From Flavimarina sp. Hel_I_48 (GTDB lineage Bacteria > Bacteroidota > Bacteroidia > Flavobacteriales > Flavobacteriaceae), in NCBI RefSeq assembly GCF_000733945.1, contig NZ_JPOL01000002.1:3225001-3289000 (forward strand): 64,000 nt of DNA. Reading direction: 5' to 3'. The notes beneath the pieces are model-generated. The model made no database searches. It saw only the letters and a list, made by a program, of their open reading frames with translations, and was not told where the DNA came from. The position numbers and the translations under genes are program-made. The first letter of the stretch is position 1; every line of letters starts with the position of its first letter. This document shows, piece by piece, positions 1 through 8,911 of this stretch.

Positions 1-549
1 GAAAAAGGTGAAAATAATCCCATAAAAATGCGGAATGTAAGTCGCCGGAATATGAAAGGGGATGTATGGATTAACCATTTCCCAGGGGATGAAAATCTCA
101 ACAAATTTACCCAGGCCAATGAAGCCATAGGCGAGGAATCCCAGGCAGCTCAAAATCGCAAAAACAACAATGATGGTATGCGAACGTCTACCGCCGCGAC
201 CAGACCCAAACCGGAATAAAATCCATTCTGCCCCGGTCATCACATTAGAACGGCGCAGCCAGGCCGAAAGGTAAATCATAAGAAATATTTGATTAAAAAC
301 CGGCCATAGCCAGGGAATCCATATACTCTTGAAACCATAAACAAAGGTGAGCGTCACCAGCCACATGGTACCCGAAATATCAAACATCCCCGATGCGTTA
401 GAAAGACCCAGCATATACCAGGGCAGGCTTTTACCACCCAGTAGGTAATCTTCTTTACTTTTGCGCGCTTTTTTACTTACGGCCAGACCAATAACGATCG
501 TACCTACGAGATAAGCCAAAATGATCGCGATATCGAGGGGTTGTAACAT
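1..549 (-). CDS. SSS-family sodium:sugar symporter, N-terminal part
   Basis: Reading the minus strand from the ATG at 549 gives an open frame of 183 codons that runs off the window edge. It starts MLQPLDIAIILAYLVGTIVI, followed by KKARKSKEDYLLGGKSLPWY and LSNASGMFDISGTMW. The family signature is the SxxxYxLGGxxLPxxxxGxS block after TM1. Several further hydrophobic segments alternate with short loops, as in SSS (SLC5-like) symporters. Its ATG directly abuts the TAA of the upstream GH26 mannanase, so the two are translationally coupled. From this context I infer uptake of mannose or manno-oligosaccharides released by the locus, driven by sodium. Substrate cannot be read from the sequence, and the C-terminal part lies outside the window. 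Confidence 0.85.
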   Translation of the reverse strand, partial: MLQPLDIAIILAYLVGTIVIGLAVSKKARKSKEDYLLGGKSLPWYMLGLSNASGMFDISGTMWLVTLTFVYGFKSIWIPWLWPVFNQIFLMIYLSAWLRRSNVMTGAEWILFRFGSGRGGRRSHTIIVVFAILSCLGFLAYGFIGLGKFVEIFIPWEMVNPYIPFHIPATYIPHFYGIIFTFF

Positions 550-1692
550 TTAATAAATTTTATTTTTGGGTTTAAAGGAATAACGATCTATATCTTCCAG
601 AAATAAGATATCCTCCCTTTTAGCAAATGCTTTAAAATCGGTTGCGGAAGCCTCTTTGGGGTAAATGCCAAAATAATGGTCTTTACGCGCGTTGCGCCAA
701 AATAAAACCCAGGCGATCCCGGTATCCTTGATCCCGGGATAGAGAATTTGCGTCCACCACTTTGGGTTTCCAGGGGCGACATTTCCTGTTTCGGTAAGGG
801 CAAGTACTTTATTGTGGGTTTCAGCAAATTGCCGAACGACGCTCAAATCCTGTTGTAGTTTTTTGGCGAAACCAGCATCACCTCCATGATTATAAATATC
901 CATACCCAGAATATCAACAAATGCATCGCCGGGATAAAAGCGCTCATATTCTTGAGGGTTATTAAGCGTATTGGGTGAATACGCGTAAAGTAGGTTATGC
1001 ACGTCATTATCGCCCAAAAGTTGTACAAAATCGCGATAAAGCGCTTTATATTCTTCAGGGGTGCAACTGGCTGCTCCCCACCAGAACCACCCGCCATTCA
1101 TCTCGTGGTAGGCCCTGAAAACAAGCGGGATCGCATTTCCTTTTTCATCTTTTATTGATTTTATGAAATCAGCAAGTTTGCTTACCCAATCAATATATTT
1201 AGAGCGGTTAAGGCCCTCTTTCATTATTGTTTTTACCGCCGCGGTGGTATCCCAACTGCTTCCACCACTTTGTGGGTTGTCAAGGTGCCAACTTAATGTA
1301 GTGATTGCACCGCGTTTGTGAGCTTCTATAATTTGGTGCCGCATGAGGTTAAAAGAAACGGTATCTAAATTAATGTCATGTCCCAACTCAATATGACCCA
1401 AATCCCAACCCTGCACAGCGGGATATTTGCCTATTACATCATGCATGTCACTACGGTACTTGTTTTGAGATGAAGCTTTCCAGCCTATCCCATACGCTGT
1501 TGGATCCTGTTGCCCAATGGAAATGCCTTTTTTTGCCAAAAAATCAATTTTAGCTTTCAATAATTTAGTCTGTACACTCGCTTGTGAATCGGCAAGGGAA
1601 ATATTCTGGATAGGAATACTCAAGCTGCTTCCACAAGAAGTGAGGATTAAAGCTATAAAGACAAAATATACAAAGTGAACTGTTTTAATCAT
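550..1692 (-). CDS. GH26 endo-beta-mannanase, lipoprotein
   Basis: A 380-residue GH26 glycoside hydrolase that cleaves beta-1,4-mannan. A lipoprotein signal ends in the lipobox LTSC (Cys20), so the enzyme is membrane anchored, probably at the cell surface or in the periplasm. The GH26 hallmark YHEMNGGWFWWG places the acid/base at Glu197, and LALTETGN places the nucleophile at Glu301. The upstream WHLDNP segment is also typical. Length fits a single catalytic domain without CBMs. The gene is transcribed divergently from the AraC regulator and is first in an operon with the SSS symporter. A regulon-type promoter lies about 100 bp upstream (1784-1828). Its product could be a mannobiohydrolase or an endo-mannanase; mode of action is not decidable here. 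Confidence 0.92.
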   Translation of the reverse strand: MIKTVHFVYFVFIALILTSCGSSLSIPIQNISLADSQASVQTKLLKAKIDFLAKKGISIGQQDPTAYGIGWKASSQNKYRSDMHDVIGKYPAVQGWDLGHIELGHDINLDTVSFNLMRHQIIEAHKRGAITTLSWHLDNPQSGGSSWDTTAAVKTIMKEGLNRSKYIDWVSKLADFIKSIKDEKGNAIPLVFRAYHEMNGGWFWWGAASCTPEEYKALYRDFVQLLGDNDVHNLLYAYSPNTLNNPQEYERFYPGDAFVDILGMDIYNHGGDAGFAKKLQQDLSVVRQFAETHNKVLALTETGNVAPGNPKWWTQILYPGIKDTGIAWVLFWRNARKDHYFGIYPKEASATDFKAFAKREDILFLEDIDRYSFKPKNKIY

Positions 1693-1783
1693 ATTACCGA
1701 ACTGATGATTTTAGTATATTGCGGCTAAGCATTAGCTATCCTAATTGATTTAGCTTTTTGGGGCGACATTTATTAGCAAAATC

Positions 1784-1828
1784 CAAAATTACCACGATGG
1801 TTAAGTTTCTGTTAATAGAAATTTGTCA
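1784..1828 (-). promoter_or_regulatory. Shared mannan-regulon operator plus -7 box, GH26 promoter
   Basis: On the minus strand TGACAAATTTCTATTA occupies 1828-1813. It matches 14 of 16 positions of the element ahead of susC1. Exactly 21 nt later comes TAATTTTG (1791-1784), a perfect match to the Bacteroidetes -7 consensus TAnnTTTG. The element sits where a -33 box would be, as expected for an activator that contacts RNA polymerase. It lies between the GH26 gene and the divergent AraC gene, so it could also affect the regulator itself. Confidence 0.72.
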
Positions 1829-1870
1829 AAATATGATATGATTTTTACTAAATTCATAAATTATACAGTT

Positions 1871-2743
1871 ATGCATAAGGATATTCATAGGGAAATCACG
1901 CAATTAGCTCCCGAAGATAGTTTTTTGGTTTTTGACCGCGTTAAGGATGATTTTGATTTTCCTATTCATTTTCATCCAGAGTACGAACTCAATTTTATAA
2001 AAGATGGCAAGGGCGTGCGTCGTGTAGTGGGGGATAGTCTGGGGGAGATTGAAGATCTAGAACTCGTACTGGTAGGGCCTAATCTGGTACACGGTTGGGA
2101 GCTTCATAATTGTACATGCTCGAGGATTCACGAGATTACCATACAATTTCACGACGACCTATTTGATGAAAAATTGCTCTCAAGACGTATTTTTAAACCG
2201 ATTAAAGATATGTTCAATAGGTCTAATCACGGTATCGCTTTTTCTAAAAAGGCCACTAATGATGTGATGTCTAGAATTTTGAGACTATCAAAGATAGATA
2301 GTATCGATTATTTTCTTGAACTCATTTCCATACTGCATGATCTGGCCATTTCAAGAAACCAGCGTTTGCTTTCATCGTATATTTCACAAAATAAAAATTT
2401 TGAAAATAGCGATAAAATAAAAGTAATCTATGAATATATTCAGGAGAACTACAACAGGAAGGTTTCTTTAAACGAAATTTCACAGCTAGTTAATATGAGT
2501 CAGGTTTCTTTTAACCGCTTCATCAAAAGCCGAACCGGCAAAACCTTTGTGGAATACCTCAATGATACCCGTATCAGTTTTGCTACGCGCTGGCTCATCG
2601 AAACCGATTTGAGCATCGGTGAGATCGGGTATAAGTGTGGTTTTAATAATATTGCAAACTTTAATCGAGTTTTTAAAAAGCTCAAAAATTGTACACCCAG
2701 TGAATTCAGGGAGCAATTTGAGGGAATAAAACGCGTATTGTAG
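1871..2743 (+). CDS. AraC-family transcriptional regulator with cupin sensor domain
   Basis: A one-component regulator. The N-terminal half has a cupin-like sugar-binding domain (HFHPEYELNFI followed by a VLVGPNLVHGWE block). The C-terminal half has two AraC helix-turn-helix motifs, ISQLVNMSQVSFNRFIKS and IGEIGYKCGFNNIANFNRVFK, ending in TPSEFRE. I chose the ATG at 1871 because related proteins begin just before the ITQLAPEDSF block. An in-frame ATG at 1838 and a TTG at 1823 would add up to 16 residues and run into the operator. It is divergent from GH26 and upstream of susC1, so it is the obvious candidate to bind the shared 16-bp element. The inducer is probably mannose or a manno-oligosaccharide, which is inference. 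Confidence 0.88.
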   Translation: MHKDIHREITQLAPEDSFLVFDRVKDDFDFPIHFHPEYELNFIKDGKGVRRVVGDSLGEIEDLELVLVGPNLVHGWELHNCTCSRIHEITIQFHDDLFDEKLLSRRIFKPIKDMFNRSNHGIAFSKKATNDVMSRILRLSKIDSIDYFLELISILHDLAISRNQRLLSSYISQNKNFENSDKIKVIYEYIQENYNRKVSLNEISQLVNMSQVSFNRFIKSRTGKTFVEYLNDTRISFATRWLIETDLSIGEIGYKCGFNNIANFNRVFKKLKNCTPSEFREQFEGIKRVL

Positions 2744-2822
2744 TTGGATTGTGACTACACTGTTATTTTAGGCTGATTTACGGTCGTTTTTGCCGGTTTT
2801 TAGTTCGTTTTGTAAAATAAGA

Positions 2823-2875
2823 TAAGAAAATGACAAAATGCTATTAGATATAACGCGGAGAATCGTATATTTTTG
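2823..2875 (+). promoter_or_regulatory. Shared mannan-regulon operator plus -7 box, susC1 promoter
   Basis: TGACAAAATGCTATTA occupies 2831-2846, within a 25-nt block (2823-2847) that is identical at 24 of 25 positions to 21610-21634 upstream of the second susC. A TATTTTTG box (TAnnTTTG type) begins 21 nt after the element, at 2868-2875. The remaining DNA between the regulator gene and susC1 (2744-2988) shows no other feature I can support. The predicted leader from this promoter to the chosen ATG is about 105 nt. Confidence 0.78.
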
Positions 2876-2988
2876 AAAACTGAAAAAACCCCTTGTCGCT
2901 GTTATTTTAGCAAAATTGATTGATTTTAATGATCATAATGCAATTTTTTGGCGATTTAATGTTAATGTCTAAATTTATCTTATTATTT

Positions 2989-5900
2989 ATGGAGCAAAAA
3001 AACCATACGTATTCAAAGCGGTCTAAAAACGCGTTTTTGAATACATTTTCTCTGCTTATGCTGCTCGTTTTTACAGCATTTCAGGCTACGGCCCAACAGG
3101 AAATATCGGGTACAGTAACAGACGCTGCTGGCAGCCCGTTGCTGGGTGTTAATGTCTTTATTAAAGGGACTAACCAGGGCACCGCAACCGATTTTGATGG
3201 AAATTACCAAATTACCGGATCTTCCTCAAACGTTATCGTTTTTACCTATGTAGGTTTCAAAGATAAAGAAGAAACCGTGGGAGATAAAGCAATTATAGAC
3301 GTAAGTCTTGAAGAAAATGCAGAAAGTCTTAACGAAGTTGTACTTATAGGTTATGGTGTACAGCAGCGCCAGGATGTAAATGGATCAGTATCCAGTGTAA
3401 GTGCAGAGGAGATTGAAAATGTACCCCAGGTAAGTATAGACCAGCTTCTGCAAGGCCGGGCTGCCGGTGTAACAATAAGCCAGAATTCGGGTAAACCGGG
3501 TAGTGCCGTTTCGGTACGTATTAGGGGTATTACTTCAATAACCGGTAATAATGAGCCGCTTTATGTTATAGACGGTGTGCCTATTTCTGGTGATTCTCGT
3601 AACCTAAGCTCTAGTGGGCGCACTGATGCTTCCAGTTTTAATGGTGGCGGGCAGACGGGTTCGAGTCCACTGGCGAGTATCAACCCCAGTGATATAGAAT
3701 CTGTAGATATATTAAAAGATGCTTCAGCCACCGCTATTTATGGTTCGCGGGGAGCTAATGGAGTTGTTATCATCAAGACCAAGTCTGGTAGCAAGGGCGA
3801 AAAAGGTTCATTGCGTTACAGCACTTATATTGCTTTACAGGAACCCCAGGAGCTTCTTGATGTGATGGATTTGCGTACATATGCAACGCTACAGAATTCG
3901 CTTGCTGCAGAATATGGAAGTGCCCCACGGTTGGAATTTTCCAATCTTTCTTTGCTGGGAAAAGGTACCGATTGGCAAGATGAAGTTTTTCAGCAGGCTT
4001 TAATGAAAAGTCATCAACTTTCCTATAGTGGAAGTTCGGATAAAGTAAACTATTTGATCTCCGGTAGTTATCTTGATCAGGAAGGCATTGTTATAGGCTC
4101 TGGTTTTGAGCGTTATACCATTCGTACAAATATAGACGCCCAATTGAACAGCTGGTTAAAAGTGGGTGCCAATATTACAGCGGGTAGGACCAATGAAGAT
4201 ATCACACTCAATGGAAGCCGGGATGGGATTGTAAGCCTTGGGCTTTTGCAAGCCCCTGATGTGGCAGTGAGAAATCCCGATGGGAGTTTTGCCGGCCCAC
4301 CAGATGATCCCGAAGCGGTGGAGGGTAGTATAAACCCCGTAGGTCTTGCACTGAGCCAGACCAACGAACTGCAAAAAGATAATGTTCTGGGGAATTTTTT
4401 CTCAGAATTTCAACTGGCCGAAGGTTTCACCTTTAGAAACGAAATAGGTGGAAATCTGGAATATGTAAAAAATAAGCTGTTTACGCCTACGTATCAATTT
4501 GGCCGATTTGTAAATGAAAATGCCACTTTATTAGAAAAAAGGGCAAGCAGCCAGTTTTGGATCATTAAAAACTATTTGAGCTATAATCATAATTTTGAGT
4601 CTGGTCATAATATAAACTTATTGCTGGGCCAGGAAGCGCAGGAATCTCGTTGGGACGGTACACAGGTAGTTGGAACAGGTTTTGTAAACAATAATATACA
4701 AACCTTAAATAATGCAAGTGGTATAACCAGTTATGATTCCTATAAAGGCAGTGCATCGCTGAGCTCTTATTATGCTCGTGCGATCTATTCTTTTAAAGAA
4801 AAATATGGCCTAACGGCTACCGTACGTGCTGATGGTTCTTCTAAATTTGACGCATTGGGAGATAATAAATGGGGATATTTCCCCTCTTTTGCAGCCTCCT
4901 GGAAACTATTTAAGGAACCATGGATGGAAGGAATAAATGAAACGGTAGATAATATTCGCCTTAAAGCGGGTTATGGTGTCGTGGGTAATCAGGATATTCC
5001 CAATTACCTTTACGGTTCCAGTTTATCGGATACACAAACAGGGGTTGGCCTTGGTTATTTAGTGAACAATATTCCCAACCCTGATTTAAAGTGGGAAGAA
5101 ACCAGACAGACTAACTTAGGGATAGATTTTACGATGTTTGACAATAGACTTAATGCTACCGTTGAGGTCTATAATAAGATATCAAAAGACTTTTTGTACC
5201 AGCTGCCCTTACCCACTTATCTTACTGGTGGACCCAATTATCTTGGCGGTATAAGTGCTCCCTACGTGAATCTTGGGGAAATGCAGAATAAAGGGATCGA
5301 TGTTTCCATAGGATATTCAACGTTGAAAACGAAAGATTTCTCTTGGTCTACCAACTTGAATGTTTCCCATTATCAAAATGAGGTGACTGCCTTATATCAG
5401 GAAAGCCTGGAAGTGATACGTACATTAACATCAGGATTTTTAACTTCACCCATTACAAGAACTGTACAGGGGGAAGCATTGGGTAAATATTATGGTTATA
5501 AAGTTAAGGGACTCTTTACCAGCCTTGACCAGATTGCTGATGCGCCCATACAATTTGGAATTCCTTTTTCTGAGGAGCAAGGAGATAATGATTTAGGTGA
5601 TATTCAATATGTAGATGTGAATGAAGATGGTGTGATCAATGAGCAGGACCGAACGTATATTGGTAGTCCACATCCTGATTTTACCTTTGGTTTCACCAAT
5701 AATTTTAGCTACAAAAACTTTGATTTAAGTGTCTTTTTGCAAGGCTCTTACGGTAATGACCTTTTAAATCTTACCAGAAAGGAAACCACAGGGCTTGCCA
5801 GACTTTATACCAATCAACTGCAAGAGGCTCAGGATTACTATACTGCAACAAATATAGATGCGGAGTATCCGAGGCCACGGCGTGGGGATGACAACCAAAA

Positions 5901-6177
5901 TTTATTTGTGTCAGACCGTTACGTAGAAGATGGTTCTTATGTAAGGATCCAAAACGTTAGCTTGGGCTATAATTTCCCAAGTACAGTTCTCGATAAGTTC
6001 AATGTTTCCAACCTAAAAATCTATGGCACCATTCAGAACTTATACACCTTTACAGATTATAGCGGTTATGATCCAGATATTGGGGCCTACAATGGCGATG
6101 CGCTGCAAATGGGGGTAGACTTGGGGAGATACCCCATATCACGAACTTTTACCTTTGGTGTAGATGTTGAATTTTAA
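2989..6177 (+). CDS. SusC/RagA-family TonB-dependent outer-membrane transporter (first pair)
   Basis: This outer-membrane porter imports oligosaccharides together with its SusD partner. From the ATG at 2989 it is 1062 residues. There is a signal peptide ending near FQATAQ, a carboxypeptidase-regulatory-like domain (EISGTVTDAAGSPLLGVNVF), then a plug domain with the SusC hallmark LYVIDGVP, then the beta-barrel ending in aromatic GVDVEF. In-frame TTG/ATG codons from 2920 onward would add a hydrophobic stretch before the signal peptide, so I prefer 2989. No STN domain is present, which fits control by the AraC protein rather than by an ECF/FecR relay. The barrel overlaps nothing, and susD follows after 10 bp. 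Likely substrate is mannan-derived, from context. Confidence 0.95.
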   Translation: MEQKNHTYSKRSKNAFLNTFSLLMLLVFTAFQATAQQEISGTVTDAAGSPLLGVNVFIKGTNQGTATDFDGNYQITGSSSNVIVFTYVGFKDKEETVGDKAIIDVSLEENAESLNEVVLIGYGVQQRQDVNGSVSSVSAEEIENVPQVSIDQLLQGRAAGVTISQNSGKPGSAVSVRIRGITSITGNNEPLYVIDGVPISGDSRNLSSSGRTDASSFNGGGQTGSSPLASINPSDIESVDILKDASATAIYGSRGANGVVIIKTKSGSKGEKGSLRYSTYIALQEPQELLDVMDLRTYATLQNSLAAEYGSAPRLEFSNLSLLGKGTDWQDEVFQQALMKSHQLSYSGSSDKVNYLISGSYLDQEGIVIGSGFERYTIRTNIDAQLNSWLKVGANITAGRTNEDITLNGSRDGIVSLGLLQAPDVAVRNPDGSFAGPPDDPEAVEGSINPVGLALSQTNELQKDNVLGNFFSEFQLAEGFTFRNEIGGNLEYVKNKLFTPTYQFGRFVNENATLLEKRASSQFWIIKNYLSYNHNFESGHNINLLLGQEAQESRWDGTQVVGTGFVNNNIQTLNNASGITSYDSYKGSASLSSYYARAIYSFKEKYGLTATVRADGSSKFDALGDNKWGYFPSFAASWKLFKEPWMEGINETVDNIRLKAGYGVVGNQDIPNYLYGSSLSDTQTGVGLGYLVNNIPNPDLKWEETRQTNLGIDFTMFDNRLNATVEVYNKISKDFLYQLPLPTYLTGGPNYLGGISAPYVNLGEMQNKGIDVSIGYSTLKTKDFSWSTNLNVSHYQNEVTALYQESLEVIRTLTSGFLTSPITRTVQGEALGKYYGYKVKGLFTSLDQIADAPIQFGIPFSEEQGDNDLGDIQYVDVNEDGVINEQDRTYIGSPHPDFTFGFTNNFSYKNFDLSVFLQGSYGNDLLNLTRKETTGLARLYTNQLQEAQDYYTATNIDAEYPRPRRGDDNQNLFVSDRYVEDGSYVRIQNVSLGYNFPSTVLDKFNVSNLKIYGTIQNLYTFTDYSGYDPDIGAYNGDALQMGVDLGRYPISRTFTFGVDVEF

Positions 6178-6187
6178 AAGAAAAAAT

Positions 6188-7762
6188 ATGAGAATTAATA
6201 GAACTACGATTATACTATTCGTTGTAGGAACCTTTTCTATAATGAGTTCATGCTCTGAAGATTTCCTGGAGCGGCCGCCAGAAGACGGTATTGCCCTGGA
6301 TAATTTTTATTCTAGCGAAGAAGAACTTGTCGCAAATACAAACGCGCTTTATGATTCGCCCTGGTTTAACTTTAATACCAAAGCTTTCTGGTCTATTTCA
6401 GAACTCACTTCGGGTAATGCCAGGACGTATTCGGGGGATGTTGTCAGCTATTATAATTTCAGCGTTACAGGTGATAATACCGTATTGTCAGATGGTTGGA
6501 GTTCGCTGTGGGGTGTTGTAGCACAATCAAATGCTATAATTAATTTTTTACCAGATCGCGTTTCTGGGGATGTTTCTGAAGCTGCGGTCAACAACACTTT
6601 GGGCGAAGCACATTTAATGCGTGCGACTGCATATTTTTACCTATTAAGAATTTGGGGACCTGTTCCCATTATTACAGACAATCTAGAAAATGTGTATGAT
6701 CCACAGATTCCTACCAATAGGGTGGAAGATATATATACCTTTATAGAAAATGATCTGCAATTTGCCATAGATAACTGCTACTCAAAAATACGAGGAGCAA
6801 ATTATGAAGCGAATGCCCATGTATCTAGCGGTTCGGCCAAAGCAATGAAAGCCAAAGTACATTTGTATCAAGGGGAGTACGATCAAGCGCGGCAATTGTC
6901 GCAGGAGGTCATAAATAGTGGAGAGTTTAAACTCTATGGAGGTCCAGAACTCCCTTCTAAAAGTTATAACGATCTGTTTCTCACGGCCAATGATAATAAT
7001 GAGGAATCTATTTTTGCACTGCAATGGACTTCTACCGGAGGTTATGGAGCGGGTAATGCCATGCAGGCTTCTTTTGCAATAAGCTCTGCCATTACCGGAA
7101 CAGGGGATGGGTATGGCGTTATAGGGCCCACCATTGATCTACAAAATGCTTATGAAACGGGTGATGAACGCAGAAAGGCGACTATTATGCTCGCCGGGGA
7201 TTTTTATCCTAATTTAAGAGCGGCAGACGGCGGTTACACTGCACCTGATGACATCAATGCACAGAATACACAGGCAGGTATAAAAAAATATGTAGTGGGA
7301 ACTCCATCAGATAATAATGGCGACAGTGCGCAGCAGGCCGCTGGTAACAATACCTATATTATGCGATACGCAGATGTGCTTCTTATTAATGCGGAGGCCA
7401 TACTTGCAGGAGGCTCAAGTACAAGCGATCCACAGGCACTACGTTCTTATAACGCAGTACGTCAACGTGCGGGATTAGGTAATAGGCCATCCATTACGCT
7501 CGAAGATATCTTGCATGAAAGAAGGATTGAATTTGCTATTGAAGGAGATTATTGGTTTGATTTGGGAAGAATAGATCGCCAAATGGCCATTAATATTATA
7601 AGTAATCAAGAGCGCGGTACGTATTCCACGGATGGTACCAATGAGGTTTTTTCTGAAATGTACACTCCAGAATCCAGCGATTTCAGGTATCCATACCCTA
7701 CGAGTGACGTGGCCCTTAACCCACGATTACTTGAAGAGCCCGTACCTTATGATTTTGAATGA
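6188..7762 (+). CDS. SusD/RagB-family glycan-binding lipoprotein (first pair)
   Basis: This is the surface lid of the SusC transporter and binds glycan at the cell surface. It has 524 residues from the ATG at 6188. The lipoprotein signal ends at SSCSEDFLERPPEDG, typical of the SusD N-terminus (CsdfLe.PP). The TPR-like body has the LMRATAYFYLLRIWGPVPI and YNAVRQRAGL motifs, and the C-terminus has the usual ILHERRIEFAIEGDYWFDLGR block. An earlier ATG at 6164 would overlap the end of susC and lacks a signal sequence. It is cotranscribed with susC1 and the downstream IPT lipoprotein. Confidence 0.95.
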   Translation: MRINRTTIILFVVGTFSIMSSCSEDFLERPPEDGIALDNFYSSEEELVANTNALYDSPWFNFNTKAFWSISELTSGNARTYSGDVVSYYNFSVTGDNTVLSDGWSSLWGVVAQSNAIINFLPDRVSGDVSEAAVNNTLGEAHLMRATAYFYLLRIWGPVPIITDNLENVYDPQIPTNRVEDIYTFIENDLQFAIDNCYSKIRGANYEANAHVSSGSAKAMKAKVHLYQGEYDQARQLSQEVINSGEFKLYGGPELPSKSYNDLFLTANDNNEESIFALQWTSTGGYGAGNAMQASFAISSAITGTGDGYGVIGPTIDLQNAYETGDERRKATIMLAGDFYPNLRAADGGYTAPDDINAQNTQAGIKKYVVGTPSDNNGDSAQQAAGNNTYIMRYADVLLINAEAILAGGSSTSDPQALRSYNAVRQRAGLGNRPSITLEDILHERRIEFAIEGDYWFDLGRIDRQMAINIISNQERGTYSTDGTNEVFSEMYTPESSDFRYPYPTSDVALNPRLLEEPVPYDFE

Positions 7763-7794
7763 AAAAGAAAATATTAAATAAAAAAGCTACTATT

Positions 7795-8838
7795 ATGAAA
7801 AAAATTAATAATACGGTTAGCGTAGGTATGTTACTTATGATGTTTATAACCCTATCTTCATGTACAGGTGATGATACCGGAGTAGATTTCAGTAGTTCTG
7901 CTGAGCCGCCCGTTTTAGAACGCGTGAGTTTGGTAGATAAAGATTCAACTACTTCAGAAGGCCTTCGTGGTAACTTATATGCCATTTATGGAAAAAATCT
8001 GGCAACAACTACGCAGGTTACTTTTAGTGATAGTGTAGCTTATTTTAACCCGACCATGGTTACCGATACCAATATATTAGTTGCCGTGCCCGATGGTGCG
8101 CCTTATTTTGGAGGAAGTGATAAGTTAATGGTTACTACCCAGGCAGGTACTGCAAGCCTAGATTTTGCAGTGGCACAGCCAGCGCCGGATATTGAAGCAT
8201 TTTCGCCCCTAGCTGCCGGATCTGGTGAGATTGTGACCATAACCGGTTCTGTCTTTGAAGGTTTGGAAGCAGTGCGTTTTGGGGAGATTGAAGCAGAAAT
8301 TGTAAGTTCCACAGCTTCCGAAATACAGGTTCGTGTACCAGAAGGTGTCGTACAGAGTTTTATTTTTGTGGAAACCGCAGGAGGTATTACGCAGTCCAGC
8401 AGTGCTTTTGGTTTTAAATACCTTATTTATGACGATACTCTCAATGCCAGTTGGTGGGTAGGAGGTTGGGACGGTACCCAAGATTTTGAAAACACCCAGC
8501 AAGTAAAACGCGGCGATTATTCCGTACAGCGTATCTATACTGGTGGCTATTCCGGATTTCAAATCGGTAATGGCGGCGCTCCTATTTTATTGGAGGATTA
8601 TGTTGCGATCAAGGTTTCTATTTATGGTGGCGAAGGTGCAATAAGTCTCAAAGTAGTTGTAAATGGTCTTTATGATGATGGTATGGTCATAACAGTAACC
8701 GAAGGTGAATACACTAATTTTACCATTCCGCTTAGCGAATTGAATGCGTCTACTGGTAATCTTATGGAAATCGTAATACAGGAATTTAGCGGAAGTGCTC
8801 CTTCCACTATTTACATTGATGATCTCGGATTGATTTAG
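7795..8838 (+). CDS. IPT/TIG-domain surface glycan-binding lipoprotein
   Basis: A 347-residue lipoprotein (ITLSSC lipobox) in the SusE/SGBP position after susCD. Two consecutive IPT/TIG Ig-like domains are visible, starting near LERVSLVDKDST and DIEAFSPLAAGSGEIVTITG. A C-terminal beta-rich domain of roughly 135 residues follows, beginning at DDTLNASWWVGGWDG and ending IYIDDLGLI. It is rich in Trp and Tyr and probably binds the glycan. The first ATG (7759) overlaps the susD stop and would put charged residues ahead of the signal, so 7795 is preferred. The gene is followed by a terminator-like hairpin. Function as a mannan-binding surface protein is inferred from position and architecture. Confidence 0.82.
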   Translation: MKKINNTVSVGMLLMMFITLSSCTGDDTGVDFSSSAEPPVLERVSLVDKDSTTSEGLRGNLYAIYGKNLATTTQVTFSDSVAYFNPTMVTDTNILVAVPDGAPYFGGSDKLMVTTQAGTASLDFAVAQPAPDIEAFSPLAAGSGEIVTITGSVFEGLEAVRFGEIEAEIVSSTASEIQVRVPEGVVQSFIFVETAGGITQSSSAFGFKYLIYDDTLNASWWVGGWDGTQDFENTQQVKRGDYSVQRIYTGGYSGFQIGNGGAPILLEDYVAIKVSIYGGEGAISLKVVVNGLYDDGMVITVTEGEYTNFTIPLSELNASTGNLMEIVIQEFSGSAPSTIYIDDLGLI

Positions 8839-8857
8839 TAATATATAATGACTTAGT

Positions 8858-8893
8858 GCATATCCTAAGGCTATAGCTTAGGATGTGCTTTTT
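8858..8893 (+). terminator. Intrinsic terminator-like hairpin after the SusCD-SGBP genes
   Basis: Perfect 8-bp stem ATCCTAAG/CTTAGGAT (8862-8869 with 8877-8884), extended by GCA/TGC after one mismatch, with a 7-nt loop and a following CTTTTTG run. It lies between the SGBP gene and GH27, and no separate TAnnTTTG promoter was found before GH27. The hairpin may therefore attenuate rather than end transcription. Confidence 0.6.
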
Positions 8894-8911
8894 GATAAAA
8901 ATTAAAAAATT

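Noticed and set aside
28..219. 63-codon plus-strand frame at the window start
   Set aside because: It is antisense to the SSS symporter, whose minus-strand frame has clear family motifs.
8849..8867. Partial operator-like string AATGACTTAGTGC before GH27
   Set aside because: It overlaps the terminator-like hairpin and has no -7 box at 21 bp; the resemblance is limited to TGAC.
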